Source of the DNA: CAZGMJ01 sp964526785
GTDB lineage: Bacteria; Planctomycetota; Phycisphaerae; Sedimentisphaerales; Anaerobacaceae
Assembly: GCA_964526785.1 (NCBI GenBank)
Contig: CAZGMJ010000074.1
Span: 1 to 25,599 of the forward strand
Reading direction: 5' to 3'
Length of the DNA: 25,599 nt
Shown: piece by piece, positions 1-7,259 of the stretch
Layout: each line of letters opens with the position of its first letter
How positions within the stretch are numbered: position 1 is the stretch's first letter
Translations under genes and position numbers: made by a program
The notes under the pieces: model-generated
What the model was told of the DNA's origin: nothing
Seen by the model: the letters and a program-made list of their open reading frames with translations, nothing else
Database searches by the model: none

Positions 1-463
1 GCGATCGAGAGAGAGGGCTGTCGCAGATGCCTGCATCGAGAATGGCCCGCCTCTCTGATCGCAAAGGGCCGTCCGGCCCGCAACGCCGCACCGCCTACCT
101 GAGGCCCGCCGCAGCGAACGCCCGGCCGACCAATACGGCCGAACATCCTGTGAATCACCCATAGCAACAGAGCCGCCACCTATAGACGCGCCCCGATAGG
201 TCGGCCAATCCCGTGGTGCTAAGCAACACGGTGGACGCAAAGGCAGACTCTGAGAGATGCTTGCATCGAAAAGAGACTGCCATGGCGGACACATGGCCGA
301 CACGACTTCCACCGCATAACCTCCTCCGCAATCTTGCTCATCGTGTCAATCCTGTCAAAAAAAACACCCCAATCGCGGCCCCTGGCCGCGCAATTTCGAT
401 CGTTCATTTCCTGCTCGGATTCGTTTTTTGCTTCCTCCAGCATCCTGTCCACCCCCATTCCAA

Positions 464-492
464 AAAGCCATCCCGGCTCGCCGGAATTCTCC
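464..492. repeat. REP-like palindrome, copy 1
   Basis: The core ATCCCGGC-TC-GCCGGAAT can fold into a short hairpin. The copy at 645-673 has the same flanks (GCCATCCCGGC before, GCCGG.ATTC after), so the two are imperfect direct copies of one palindromic element about 180 bp apart. No transposase is nearby. The call rests on sequence similarity between the copies only. Confidence 0.5.
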
Positions 493-587
493 ACATCCAG
501 CAATATCTCCACCAATGCGTCATCCTACCCATGTAATCGGATGTGACGGTCCTGAACTCTGACCCCGACTTGCGACTTGACTCTGTC

Positions 588-640
588 ATTCAGAGTTTAT
601 CCCGTACCCCGCTACGGGACGAAGGCGGGAATCCAGTCCC
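588..640. repeat. REP-like hairpin element
   Basis: A perfect 7-bp stem TCCCGTA / TACGGGA with a six-base loop lies at about 600-619. It is flanked by GTCATTC on the left and GGCGGGAATCCAG on the right. The flanks resemble the common bacterial palindromic motif that reads GTCATTCCCGC...GCGGGAATCCAG (my recollection of the motif, not a search). The left arm is degenerate here. Confidence 0.4.
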
Positions 641-644
641 TCAA

Positions 645-673
645 ATGGCCATCCCGGCCTGCCGGGATTCCTC
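645..673. repeat. REP-like palindrome, copy 2
   Basis: ATCCCGGC-CT-GCCGGGAT is a perfect 8-bp inverted repeat with a two-base centre. It is nearly identical to the copy at 464-492, including the flanking GCC and TTC. A related core (CGCCGGC-CT-GCCGGCG) recurs at about 16129-16144, which suggests a dispersed family. Confidence 0.5.
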
Positions 674-747
674 AACTTTGCATCTTACTTTTTGATCTTT
701 GATTTTTCCTCGAACATTTCACCCCCGGCAAACGTCTATATGTATTG

Positions 748-776
748 TAGTTATCTAACTATAGAGAAGGAGCCGT
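748..776 (+). promoter_or_regulatory. Operator-like dyad plus strong Shine-Dalgarno, orphaned
   Basis: TAGTTA-TC-TAACTA (748-761) is a perfect inverted repeat with a two-base centre. It is followed at once by AGAAGGAG, four bases and an ATG at 777. This is the usual arrangement of an autoregulated gene under a winged-helix repressor. The reading frame from that ATG (to 1154) gives no recognisable protein and crosses both tandem repeat tracts, so the signal appears to have lost its gene. That last point is inference. Confidence 0.35.
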
Positions 777-879
777 ATGCAGCCATTGGAGGATCAGCAA
801 TGCTCGCCCGATACCCGCACAGGTTGGCCCATAAGCGTGGTATGCCACGACAGCGGACACCCGGCCAACCGAACTCACT

Positions 880-904
880 CTCTGTGTACTCTGTGCCCTC
901 TGTG
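880..904. repeat. 9-bp-period tandem tract (CTCTGTG x3)
   Basis: The heptamer CTCTGTG occurs at 880-886, 889-895 and 898-904, an exact 9-bp period with two variable bases between copies. On the other strand it reads CACAGAG repeated. I recall similar CACAGAG-type tracts in spacers of unrelated bacteria, but cannot verify that here. Confidence 0.7.
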
Positions 905-1041
905 GCCGAACATCCATCGGAGATTCCTCAGCGCCTCAATACCTTTTTCGAAAAAACAAAGCCAAAAGCAACATGGGGAAGTTGCCGTGTCTGCGAAGTA
1001 TTACCCATCTTCCATCCGCGACATCCCGGGGCGTCAGTATT

Positions 1042-1104
1042 CCCTTGATGCCTTGGTGCCTTGTTGCCTCAGTGCCTTGCTACGCCGACCCCTTGGCCCC
1101 TTAT
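1042..1104. repeat. 8-bp-period tandem tract (GCCTTGNT)
   Basis: Octamers start at 1042, 1050, 1058, 1066 and 1074 (CCCTTGAT, GCCTTGGT, GCCTTGTT, GCCTCAGT, GCCTTGCT). After one degenerate unit at 1082, the phase resumes at 1090 and 1098 (CCCTTGGC, CCCTTATC). Keeping the 8-bp phase across eight positions is unlikely by chance. The period is not a multiple of three, which argues against coding use. Confidence 0.7.
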
Positions 1105-1194
1105 CCGAAAAAACATCGAAGATCCGCCGGTGGCGGAAAGCCATGACAAGATAGGCAAGATCGACACATGCCGCACGGGATCAGCAGACAACGA

Positions 1195-2055
1195 CTAAGA
1201 TATATCGCCCCGCTCCCGCGGACCCTCGCCCTCCGTCCACTCGGCCGGGTCCAGCCGATAGTACAGCCTCAATTCCTCGTACAGATCGGGATGCCGCTTC
1301 TTCATCTGTCTGGGCTTCTCGAAAAACGACTCGGTTGCCACCGCAAAGAACTCCGCCGGGTTCGTCGCACCGTACTTGCTCAGCACCGACCGCCTGCGCC
1401 TCCGCCGCTTGCCCCGCAGCACTTCATACTCCTCGCTGAGCACCCGCGCCCACGCCGCATACCGCGACCGCCGCTCCAGAATCGGCGCCCCATCCGCCAC
1501 GCCGTCCTCCTGATCCAACTGATGCGCGAACTCGTGCAGCACCACGTTCTGCCCGTCGGTCACGATCGACGTACCGCCCGTAACGCTGTTCCACGCCAGA
1601 ACCACCGGCCCGCTCCGCCACGACTCGCCCAGCCGCGCGCTGTGCCCCTCGATGTACGCCCCGCCGCCCACCGGCGCCACCTGCCGCGCCACGTACGTCT
1701 GCGGATACACCAGAATCGTCCTGAGTTTGCGAAAATACCGCGTCCTGCGATTCAGCAGCAGCATGCACGCCTGCGCCGCCACCGTCAGCCGAATCTCGTC
1801 GGTCATTTCCAGCCCGCCGCAGCCCTCGAACCGCTTCTCATCCAGAAACACCTGCACCAGCCCCTGCAACTGCTCCTTCAATTCCCCCGGCAGCCGTCGA
1901 TACAAAGGCACGTTCTTCTCAATCACGGCCTCCTGCTCCTCCGTCAGCGGTTTCGCCAAGAACGCCGCACGCCGGCGACCCCGCAGCCGCGCCCGAACAA
2001 TCAGCAGCGCAACCAGCAGCCCGACAACTGCTCCTGTGATCCACACGGCCGTCAT
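1195..2055 (-). CDS. MtfA-like zinc metallopeptidase (M90), membrane-anchored
   Basis: This 286-residue protein belongs to the MtfA (M90) peptidase family, whose E. coli member is a zinc aminopeptidase linked to control of the glucose PTS repressor Mlc. Visible support: the zinc motif HEFAH at residues 174-178 followed by QLDQEDG, and the downstream acidic stretch NPAEFFAVATESFFEKP (about 232-248), which holds the probable third ligand and the family signature. Residues 4-22 form one hydrophobic helix followed by an Arg-rich stretch, so the enzyme is probably tethered with its catalytic domain in the cytoplasm. E. coli MtfA lacks such an anchor as far as I recall. The start codon overlaps the stop of the channel gene upstream (ATGA, 2052-2055), so the two are translationally coupled. 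Its substrate here is unknown. Confidence 0.85.
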   Translation of the reverse strand: MTAVWITGAVVGLLVALLIVRARLRGRRRAAFLAKPLTEEQEAVIEKNVPLYRRLPGELKEQLQGLVQVFLDEKRFEGCGGLEMTDEIRLTVAAQACMLLLNRRTRYFRKLRTILVYPQTYVARQVAPVGGGAYIEGHSARLGESWRSGPVVLAWNSVTGGTSIVTDGQNVVLHEFAHQLDQEDGVADGAPILERRSRYAAWARVLSEEYEVLRGKRRRRRRSVLSKYGATNPAEFFAVATESFFEKPRQMKKRHPDLYEELRLYYRLDPAEWTEGEGPRERGDIS

Positions 2056-2876
2056 AGCTCAGCCCCGCACATCTTACAGTACCTCGCATCCGCATCGTGC
2101 TCCGCCGCTCCGCACGCCGTGCACTCCCGGCCGCCCTTCCCCTCCCGGCTCGCCAGCGCAACGTGCCCGCCCACGATCCCCGTCGGCACCGCAATAATCG
2201 AATACCCCAGAATCATCACCAGTGCCGCGAGAAACTGCCCCGCCTCAGTCTGCGGCGAAATATCGCCGTACCCCACCGTAGTCATCGTCACGATCGCCCA
2301 GTACACGCTCCGCGGAATGCTCGTAAATCCCGCGTTGCCGCTCTCTATCACGTACATCACCGCCCCGATGATCACCACCAGCGTCAGCACCGCAAACAGG
2401 AATACCATGATCTTCCGCCGACTCGCATACAGCGCCCGCCGCAGCAGCGCCGCTTCCTGTATATGGTGCGCCAGTTTGAGCACGCGGAATATCCGCAGCA
2501 CCCGCAATATACGAATCACCGCCAGATACCGGCTGGCAAAGAACGCCACGCTCAGATACGTCGGCAAAATCGCCAGCAGATCGACCACCCCAAAGAAGCT
2601 CACCGCATACCGCCCCGGCCGCTCCACGCACGCCAGCCGAAGCACGTACTCAACCGTAAACAGAATCGTGAACACCCACTCGATCCCGTACAGCAGCTCC
2701 CCGTGCTCGGCTCGAATGCCCGCCACACTGTCCAGCATCACCACCCCGACGCTCAGCAGTATGCACACAATCAGCAGGATATCGAACCACTTGCCCGCCG
2801 GCGTATCGGACTCGAAAATAACGCGGTACAGATCCCCGCGCCAGTCCTGCCGCACTTTGTCGCCGCCCAAATCCAT
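2052..2876 (-). CDS. Voltage-gated K+ channel-like protein with C-terminal zinc ribbon
   Basis: This 274-residue ion-transport-family protein resembles six-TM voltage-gated potassium channels. The hydrophobic segments begin at about residue 31. An S4-like helix with regularly spaced arginines (RYLAVIRILRVLRIFRVLKL) lies at 116-135, and the selectivity filter TVGYGD at 200-205 is flanked by pore-helix and S6-like segments. The tail carries two CxxC pairs (C252/C255 and C267/C270), a zinc ribbon, just before the stop. The ATG at 2876 is preferred over upstream non-ATG codons because AAGGAG sits four bases before it. The short cytoplasmic N-terminus fits bacterial Kv proteins. The gene is first in an operon with the MtfA-like peptidase and reads divergently from fhs. 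The channel call is firm; ion selectivity and the role of the zinc ribbon are inferred. Confidence 0.85.
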   Translation of the reverse strand: MDLGGDKVRQDWRGDLYRVIFESDTPAGKWFDILLIVCILLSVGVVMLDSVAGIRAEHGELLYGIEWVFTILFTVEYVLRLACVERPGRYAVSFFGVVDLLAILPTYLSVAFFASRYLAVIRILRVLRIFRVLKLAHHIQEAALLRRALYASRRKIMVFLFAVLTLVVIIGAVMYVIESGNAGFTSIPRSVYWAIVTMTTVGYGDISPQTEAGQFLAALVMILGYSIIAVPTGIVGGHVALASREGKGGRECTACGAAEHDADARYCKMCGAEL

Positions 2877-3250
2877 TGCTCTCCTTACGCCCGCCTGCTC
2901 CACGCGGGCCTGTCTGTCCTGCGCAAAAAGTCCAATAAACGCTGCAAAACCGCCACAAAGTGTAGCTAAATCGCCCTGACGCCGCAATTCTTATCTCCCC
3001 CCGCCGCCGGACCAACGTCCGATTCCGCACCATGCCCGCATAAAAACGCCCGATACACCCTTGATTCAAACCGCAAAACCGGCACAATAGCGGGATTCTG
3101 CCCCGGGCCGCCCAGCGCAGGCATAAGGTGACCGCCCCTTTCGCAGGATAATATAACCATAGAGACAGCAACGGCTTGTCCAGAAAGGCCATAGAACACG
3201 ATCCGCTGCCGCCCGCAACCGGCACCGAGACAACGAATACAGGATTCGAT
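2877..3250. promoter_or_regulatory. Divergent regulatory spacer between channel operon and fhs
   Basis: This 374-base spacer serves two divergent genes. It contains the minus-strand promoter candidate listed separately. For fhs there is only a weak plus-strand candidate: GTGACC (3128-3133), 18 bases, then TATAAC (3152-3157). I looked for a ZTP (pfl) riboswitch, which often precedes fhs or folD, and did not find its conserved CCGCCUGGGC element. A frame extends fhs upstream to 3176, but the start chosen at 3251 is better supported. Confidence 0.5.
2959..2987 (-). promoter_or_regulatory. Putative sigma70 promoter for channel-mtfA operon
   Basis: On the minus strand TTGCGG (2982-2987) and TACACT (2959-2964) are separated by 17 bases. 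Transcription would start near 2952, giving a leader of about 75 bases before the ATG at 2876. Match to consensus is moderate. Confidence 0.4.
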
Positions 3251-5014
3251 ATGCGACTCGACCCAACGAAGATGCAGGACTGGCAGATTGCAGAAGCCGC
3301 CGAAGAGAACATGAAGCCCCTCGATACCCTCGGTGCCGAGCTCGGCCTCGTTTACGGCGAACTGATCCCCCTCGGCACCAAGCTCGCCAAGGTGGACCAC
3401 CAGCGCGTCCTCTCACGCCTCGACGACGGCTCAACCGCCAAGTACATCGACATCACCGCCATCACCCCCACGCCTCTCGGCGAGGGAAAGACCACCACCA
3501 CCATCGGTCTGATCGAAGGCCTCGGCAAAATGGGCAAACGTGTCTCCGGCGCCATTCGCCAGGCCAGCAGCGGCCCGACCTTCAACATCAAAGGCTCCGC
3601 AGCCGGCGGCGGCCTTGCACAGTGCATCCCGCTGACGCCCTTCTCCATCCGCCTGACCGGCGATATCGAATCTATCACCAACGCCCACAACCTCGCCATG
3701 GTCGCCCTGACCTCCCGCATGCAGCACGAGCGCAACTACGACGACGCCCGTCTGGCCCGCAGCAATCTCCAGCGAATCGACATCGACCCTGACCGCATCC
3801 AGTTCAACTGGGTCATGGATTTCTGCGCCCAGACGCTCCGCAACATCCGCATCGGCATGGGCGGCAAAATGGACGGCTATGAAATGGAGTCCGGTTTCCA
3901 GATCGCCGTATCGAGCGAAGTGATGGCCATCCTCTCGGTCGCGAAGAACCTGAAAGACCTGCGGAACCGAATCGGTCGAATCGTCGTGGCATACGACAAA
4001 CAAGGCAACGAAGTGACCACCGCCGATCTCGAAGTCGACGGCGCGATGGCCGCATGGATGGTAGACGCGGTCCACCCCAACCTCATCCAGACCATTGAAG
4101 GCCAGCCGGTCTTTGTCCACGCCGGCCCCTTTGCCAATATCGCCATCGGTCAAAGTTCAATCATCGCCGACATGATCGGCACCCGCCTGGTCGATTATCA
4201 TGTCACCGAAAGCGGTTTCGGCTCCGACATAGGCTTCGAGAAGTTCTGGAACCTCAAGTGCAGAATGTCCGGCCTGGTGCCCGACGCCGTCGTCATCGTC
4301 GCCACGATCCGCGCTCTCAAAATGCACGGCGGCGGCCCCACCGTCAAGCCCGGACTCGCTCTAAGCGAAGAGTACCTCACCGAGAACCTCGAACTCGTCG
4401 AAAAAGGCTGCGAAAACCTCATCGCACATATCGAGATCGTCAAGAGAAGCGGCGTGACCCCTGTCGTCTGCATTAACAAGTTCCGCACCGACACACCGGC
4501 GGAAATCGAATCCGTCAGGCGCATCTGCGAACAGCACGGAGCCCTGGCCGCCGTCTCGGATCACTGGCTCAAAGGCGGGGAGGGAGCCCTCGAGTTGAGC
4601 GAAGCCGTCGTCCAGGCCTGTGAAACGAAGAACGACTTCCGCTTCCTGTACGACACCGACATGCCCATCAAGGACCGAATCGAGACCGTTGCCAGGAACA
4701 TCTACGGCGCGGCCACCGTTAGCTATTCGGATCTGGCTGAGAGGAAGTTGCGGGCTATCGAAAATGACCCGACCGGCAAGAACCTCCACGTCTGCATGGT
4801 CAAGACCCACCTGAGCCTCTCGCACGATCCCGACCTTAAAGGCCGGCCCACCGATTGGGAGCTGCCGATCAGGGATATCCTCGTGTATAAAGGCGCAGGG
4901 CTTGTCGCCCCCGTCGCCGGCACCATCAAGCTCATGCCCGGCACCGCCTCGAATCCGGCATTCCGCCGAATCGACATCGATACCGACACGGGGAAGGTCC
5001 AGGGCCTCTTCTGA
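3251..5014 (+). CDS. fhs: Formate--tetrahydrofolate ligase
   Basis: Formyl-THF synthetase activates formate with ATP and tetrahydrofolate to 10-formyl-THF, feeding purine and one-carbon pools or the methyl branch of the Wood-Ljungdahl pathway. The 587-residue product has the ATP-binding loop ITPTPLGEGKTT (residues 71-82), AAGGG and PFANIAIGQ segments, VTESGFGSDIG, and ends in MPGTASNP...IDID, all at family positions. Typical bacterial enzymes have about 557 residues; the extra length is partly an insertion near HERNYDDARLARSNLQR. The ATG at 3251 is preceded by AGGA at a suitable distance; an upstream in-frame codon at 3176 would add 25 residues unlike the family. folD follows on the same strand. 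Whether it runs in the assimilatory or acetogenic direction cannot be told from this window. Confidence 0.95.
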   Translation: MRLDPTKMQDWQIAEAAEENMKPLDTLGAELGLVYGELIPLGTKLAKVDHQRVLSRLDDGSTAKYIDITAITPTPLGEGKTTTTIGLIEGLGKMGKRVSGAIRQASSGPTFNIKGSAAGGGLAQCIPLTPFSIRLTGDIESITNAHNLAMVALTSRMQHERNYDDARLARSNLQRIDIDPDRIQFNWVMDFCAQTLRNIRIGMGGKMDGYEMESGFQIAVSSEVMAILSVAKNLKDLRNRIGRIVVAYDKQGNEVTTADLEVDGAMAAWMVDAVHPNLIQTIEGQPVFVHAGPFANIAIGQSSIIADMIGTRLVDYHVTESGFGSDIGFEKFWNLKCRMSGLVPDAVVIVATIRALKMHGGGPTVKPGLALSEEYLTENLELVEKGCENLIAHIEIVKRSGVTPVVCINKFRTDTPAEIESVRRICEQHGALAAVSDHWLKGGEGALELSEAVVQACETKNDFRFLYDTDMPIKDRIETVARNIYGAATVSYSDLAERKLRAIENDPTGKNLHVCMVKTHLSLSHDPDLKGRPTDWELPIRDILVYKGAGLVAPVAGTIKLMPGTASNPAFRRIDIDTDTGKVQGLF

Positions 5015-5112
5015 TCCTCCGCCCCCTGGCCGGCCGCTCTTCGGGCCAACATGATAGACACCCGCCCGCATGCCGACGTACAATCTGCGCGCCCAAAGAA
5101 ATCTGATTTTCT

Positions 5113-5140
5113 TTGCCTTCATGCCGAAAATATGTAGAAT
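5113..5140 (+). promoter_or_regulatory. Putative folD promoter
   Basis: TTGCCT (5113-5118), 16 bases, then TAGAAT (5135-5140) precede folD by about 45 bases. This suggests folD can be transcribed independently of fhs despite being next to it. The spacing is slightly short. Confidence 0.35.
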
Positions 5141-5184
5141 TGCCCCGATTAAGCATAATACAACGCAATACCTAAGGTACACTC

Positions 5185-6081
5185 ATGGCAGCAAAGATTA
5201 TTGACGGAAAGCAGGTCGCTGCAGATATGCGGGCCGAACTCAAGACCGAGGTCGCGGCCCTGGCGGCGAAGAATATCGTGCCCGGGCTCGGCGTCGTTCT
5301 TGTCGGCGAAGACCCCGCCTCCCAATCCTACGTTAAGGCCAAGGAGCGGGCCTGCGAAGAAATCGGCATCTACTCCGACGACAACCGCCTGCCCGCCGAT
5401 ACGCCCCAGCATGAACTGCTCGCCCTTGTCGAAAAGCTCAACCGCGATCCGAAGATCAATGGCATTCTCGTGCAGTTGCCCCTGCCCAACGGCCTGGATG
5501 AGTCCGAAGTGCTCCTCGCCATCGATCCGAACAAGGATGTGGACGGCTTCCACCCTGTTAATGTAGGAAAGATGGTTGTAGGCGAAAGAGCCTTCCTGCC
5601 TTGTACGCCGCACGGAATCCTCCAATTGCTCGTCCGCAGTAACGTCGCGCTCGAGGGGGCCGAAGTCGTCATTGTCGGCAGAAGCAACATTGTCGGCAAA
5701 CCGTTGGCCAACATGCTCATTCAGAAGAGCCCCACGGGTAACGCGACCGTTACAGTCTGCCATACGCGCACGAAGAACCTCGCTGAACACGTTCGCAGAG
5801 CCGATATCGTAATCGCTGCGGCAGGCCGCCCGAACACCGTTACAGCCGATATGGTCAAGAGCGGAGCGGTGGTGATTGATGTCGGCGTTAATCGCGTACC
5901 CGACGCCACAAAGAAGAAGGGTTATCGTCTCGTCGGCGACGTCGATTTTGAGGGCGTTAAGGAAAAGGCGTCTCTGATTACACCCGTGCCGGGAGGCGTC
6001 GGACCGATGACCATTACAATGCTGCTCTACAACACGGTCGAATCGGCCCGTCGGGCTGCTTCAGCAGATACGCATCGGTAG
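5185..6081 (+). CDS. folD: Bifunctional methylene-THF dehydrogenase / methenyl-THF cyclohydrolase
   Basis: FolD interconverts 10-formyl-THF, methenyl-THF and methylene-THF with NAD(P)(H), so it takes over the product of the neighbouring Fhs. The 298-residue length matches the family. Key features: YVKAK at residues 49-53, whose second lysine (K53) aligns with the catalytic Lys of E. coli FolD; DVDGFHPVNVG near 120; PCTPHGI; and the nucleotide-binding GRSNIVGKP followed by a C-terminal PVPGGVGPMTI. The ATG is preceded by TAAGG about eight bases upstream. It lies 170 bases after fhs on the same strand and has its own promoter candidate. No unusual residues or truncation are seen. Confidence 0.96.
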   Translation: MAAKIIDGKQVAADMRAELKTEVAALAAKNIVPGLGVVLVGEDPASQSYVKAKERACEEIGIYSDDNRLPADTPQHELLALVEKLNRDPKINGILVQLPLPNGLDESEVLLAIDPNKDVDGFHPVNVGKMVVGERAFLPCTPHGILQLLVRSNVALEGAEVVIVGRSNIVGKPLANMLIQKSPTGNATVTVCHTRTKNLAEHVRRADIVIAAAGRPNTVTADMVKSGAVVIDVGVNRVPDATKKKGYRLVGDVDFEGVKEKASLITPVPGGVGPMTITMLLYNTVESARRAASADTHR

Positions 6082-6108
6082 AATTTAGCCCTGCGCACCC
6101 GTTTGCTG

Positions 6109-6169
6109 TTGACGCAGGGTCGACTGAGCATAGAATCGCGTAAAGGCAGCCGGTTGATTTTCCGGCTGC
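6109..6169 (+). promoter_or_regulatory. Strong promoter with 5'-end stem-loop
   Basis: TTGACG (6109-6114), 16 bases, TAGAAT (6131-6136) form a good sigma70 promoter for the porin-like gene. A perfect 8-bp hairpin, GCAGCCGG / CCGGCTGC with an eight-base loop, occupies 6146-6169. The predicted transcript starts near 6143, so the hairpin would sit at the extreme 5' end of the mRNA, as in long-lived outer-membrane protein messages. A second weak pairing, CCCTGCG (6089-6095) with CGCAGGG (6113-6119), overlaps the -35 box. Confidence 0.5.
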
Positions 6170-6207
6170 AGGAATCACAATGGGGTATTGTTCGAATAAG
6201 GAGACGA

Positions 6208-6996
6208 ATGATGAAGAAAGGATTTCTTTTGGGCGTGATCTGCACGCTGTGCCTTGGCGCGGTGGTGATCGCCGAAGAAGGCGAACTGAGCGCCTCTTTT
6301 GACTTCAGTTACCACACTCGATGGCTGAGCAAAGGAGCATTGGGCTACGGCCAGCAGGGCGCCTTTTTCAAGACGGTGGACGTGGATCTCTACGGCACCG
6401 GCTTTGGCGCAAAGGTAACCCACCGCAACGCAACATCCAGCGGGTATGTGGACAAGCAGAGGTTTGACTATCGGCCGTATTACGCCGGCAGCTTTGCTGA
6501 GGGGACTGCACACGAAACACATTTCAATATCAGCGCCGGCTACGAGCACTACACGGACGTAAGTCGCAATCAGGCCAACACCACATGGGAATGGATTCTC
6601 GCATGTTCGTGGCCCAATATCCTGCCGGGAGGGGTAGTTCCGAGCTACATCACCCACTATGAGTATCCCGCCACCTCCGATAGTCCGTGGGCGCATTCTG
6701 CGGCCGGTAAGCATGTCACAGGTTGGGTGCACCGGCTCAGACTGAGCAAGCAGGTCGTGAACCCCGAATTGCCAAAACCGCTTAATCTTATCGGCGAGGT
6801 CGCCTACACAGACGGTCTCGGTGGAGCGGCTCACGACTGGTCGTATGCGATGTTCGGCGTGAACACCAGGATCGATATTCGCAAGAACTGGTATTTCGTA
6901 CCCGGCGTATACCACCAGATTTCCATGGACGATTCGGTCAACAAGAATGACAGCCTGACCTACGGGATATTCAGCCTGAAGATCCTCACTCGCTGA
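6208..6996 (+). CDS. TorF-like putative outer-membrane beta-barrel protein
   Basis: The 262-residue product begins with a classic Sec signal: MMKK, a hydrophobic core (residues 5-20), and a likely cleavage after VVIA (about residue 22). The mature part has alternating, aromatic-rich strands typical of a small beta-barrel, for example SASFDFSYHTRWLSKG at its start, repeated Tyr/Trp-rich segments, and a final strand near YGIFSLKI. The early sequence resembles the TorF/TIGR02001 family of uncharacterised porin-like proteins, which I infer from its pattern and not from a search. AAGGAG lies five bases before the ATG at 6208, and an upstream in-frame start would destroy the signal peptide. It is monocistronic, with its own promoter and a terminator at 7066-7099. 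Substrate is unknown; a role in uptake is only a guess. Confidence 0.65.
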   Translation: MMKKGFLLGVICTLCLGAVVIAEEGELSASFDFSYHTRWLSKGALGYGQQGAFFKTVDVDLYGTGFGAKVTHRNATSSGYVDKQRFDYRPYYAGSFAEGTAHETHFNISAGYEHYTDVSRNQANTTWEWILACSWPNILPGGVVPSYITHYEYPATSDSPWAHSAAGKHVTGWVHRLRLSKQVVNPELPKPLNLIGEVAYTDGLGGAAHDWSYAMFGVNTRIDIRKNWYFVPGVYHQISMDDSVNKNDSLTYGIFSLKILTR

Positions 6997-7065
6997 CGAC
7001 AAGAACCTGCGCCGCAGCCTCAGCTCATAAAATGAACGCTTTGGCTGTGAACAGAGACTCTGCAT

Positions 7066-7101
7066 ACGGGCGGATCACATCTCAATGTGTTCCGCCCGTT
7101 T
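7066..7101 (+). terminator. Intrinsic terminator after porin-like gene
   Basis: ACGGGCGGATCACAT (7066-7080) pairs with ATGTGTTCCGCCCGT (7085-7099) around a CTCA loop, 15 positions with a single mismatch. It is followed by a short T tract. It lies about 70 bases after the stop codon. Confidence 0.7.
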
Positions 7102-7229
7102 CGTGTGTTGCCCGGCGCCGAAGACGCGATGACCGCTCATGTGCCCTCTGCGATCCCGGTCGCAGGAGGCTGCTTTAGGCTTCAAAACAGCCGCAAACCC
7201 CTTTTTTCCGCAAAACCGGCCTTTGTCTG

Positions 7230-7259
7230 TTGACACCCCTGCAAACCCTCCATTATCAT
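7230..7259 (+). promoter_or_regulatory. Putative sigma70 promoter for acs
   Basis: A perfect -35 box, TTGACA (7230-7235), is followed by 18 bases and TATCAT (7254-7259), or by 17 bases and TTATCA. The transcript would begin near 7266, leaving about 134 bases of leader before the acs ATG. Confidence 0.55.

Larger units (their letters stand above)
1..1194. other. Long spacer without a convincing gene
   Basis: I see no gene here that I can support. Short open frames exist on both strands, but they lack homology I recognise, overlap one another, and the longer ones run through repeat tracts. The stretch contains a bulged hairpin at about 172-205 (GCCG..ACCTAT pairing with ATAGGT CGGC), an A8 run near 357-364, two related REP-like palindromes (about 464-492 and 645-673), an operator-like dyad followed by a good ribosome-binding site (748-776), and two short-period tandem repeat tracts (880-904 and 1042-1104). 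It lies downstream of the minus-strand mtfA gene. The density of repeats suggests a decayed intergenic region rather than a missed gene. Confidence 0.6.

Noticed and set aside
219..515. Possible small minus-strand protein with an acidic helical stretch
   Set aside because: Part of it looks protein-like (GVDRMLEEAKNESEQEM), but it starts at a TTG with no ribosome-binding site, crosses a homopolymer run, overlaps competing frames and one REP-like palindrome, and loses protein character in its second half.
777..1154. 125-codon frame behind a good ribosome-binding site
   Set aside because: It reads through the 9-bp and 8-bp repeat tracts and has no recognisable domain. The upstream signals are reported instead as orphaned.
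1168..2979. A 603-codon plus-strand open frame
   Set aside because: It is antisense to the channel and MtfA genes, is Arg/Pro/His-rich and low in complexity, and matches no family. It is a by-product of GC-rich codon use on the other strand.
3000..3250. ZTP (pfl) riboswitch upstream of fhs
   Set aside because: The spacer has CCGGGCCGCCCAGC but not the conserved CCGCCUGGGC element or the paired upstream core, so the match is only GC-rich similarity.
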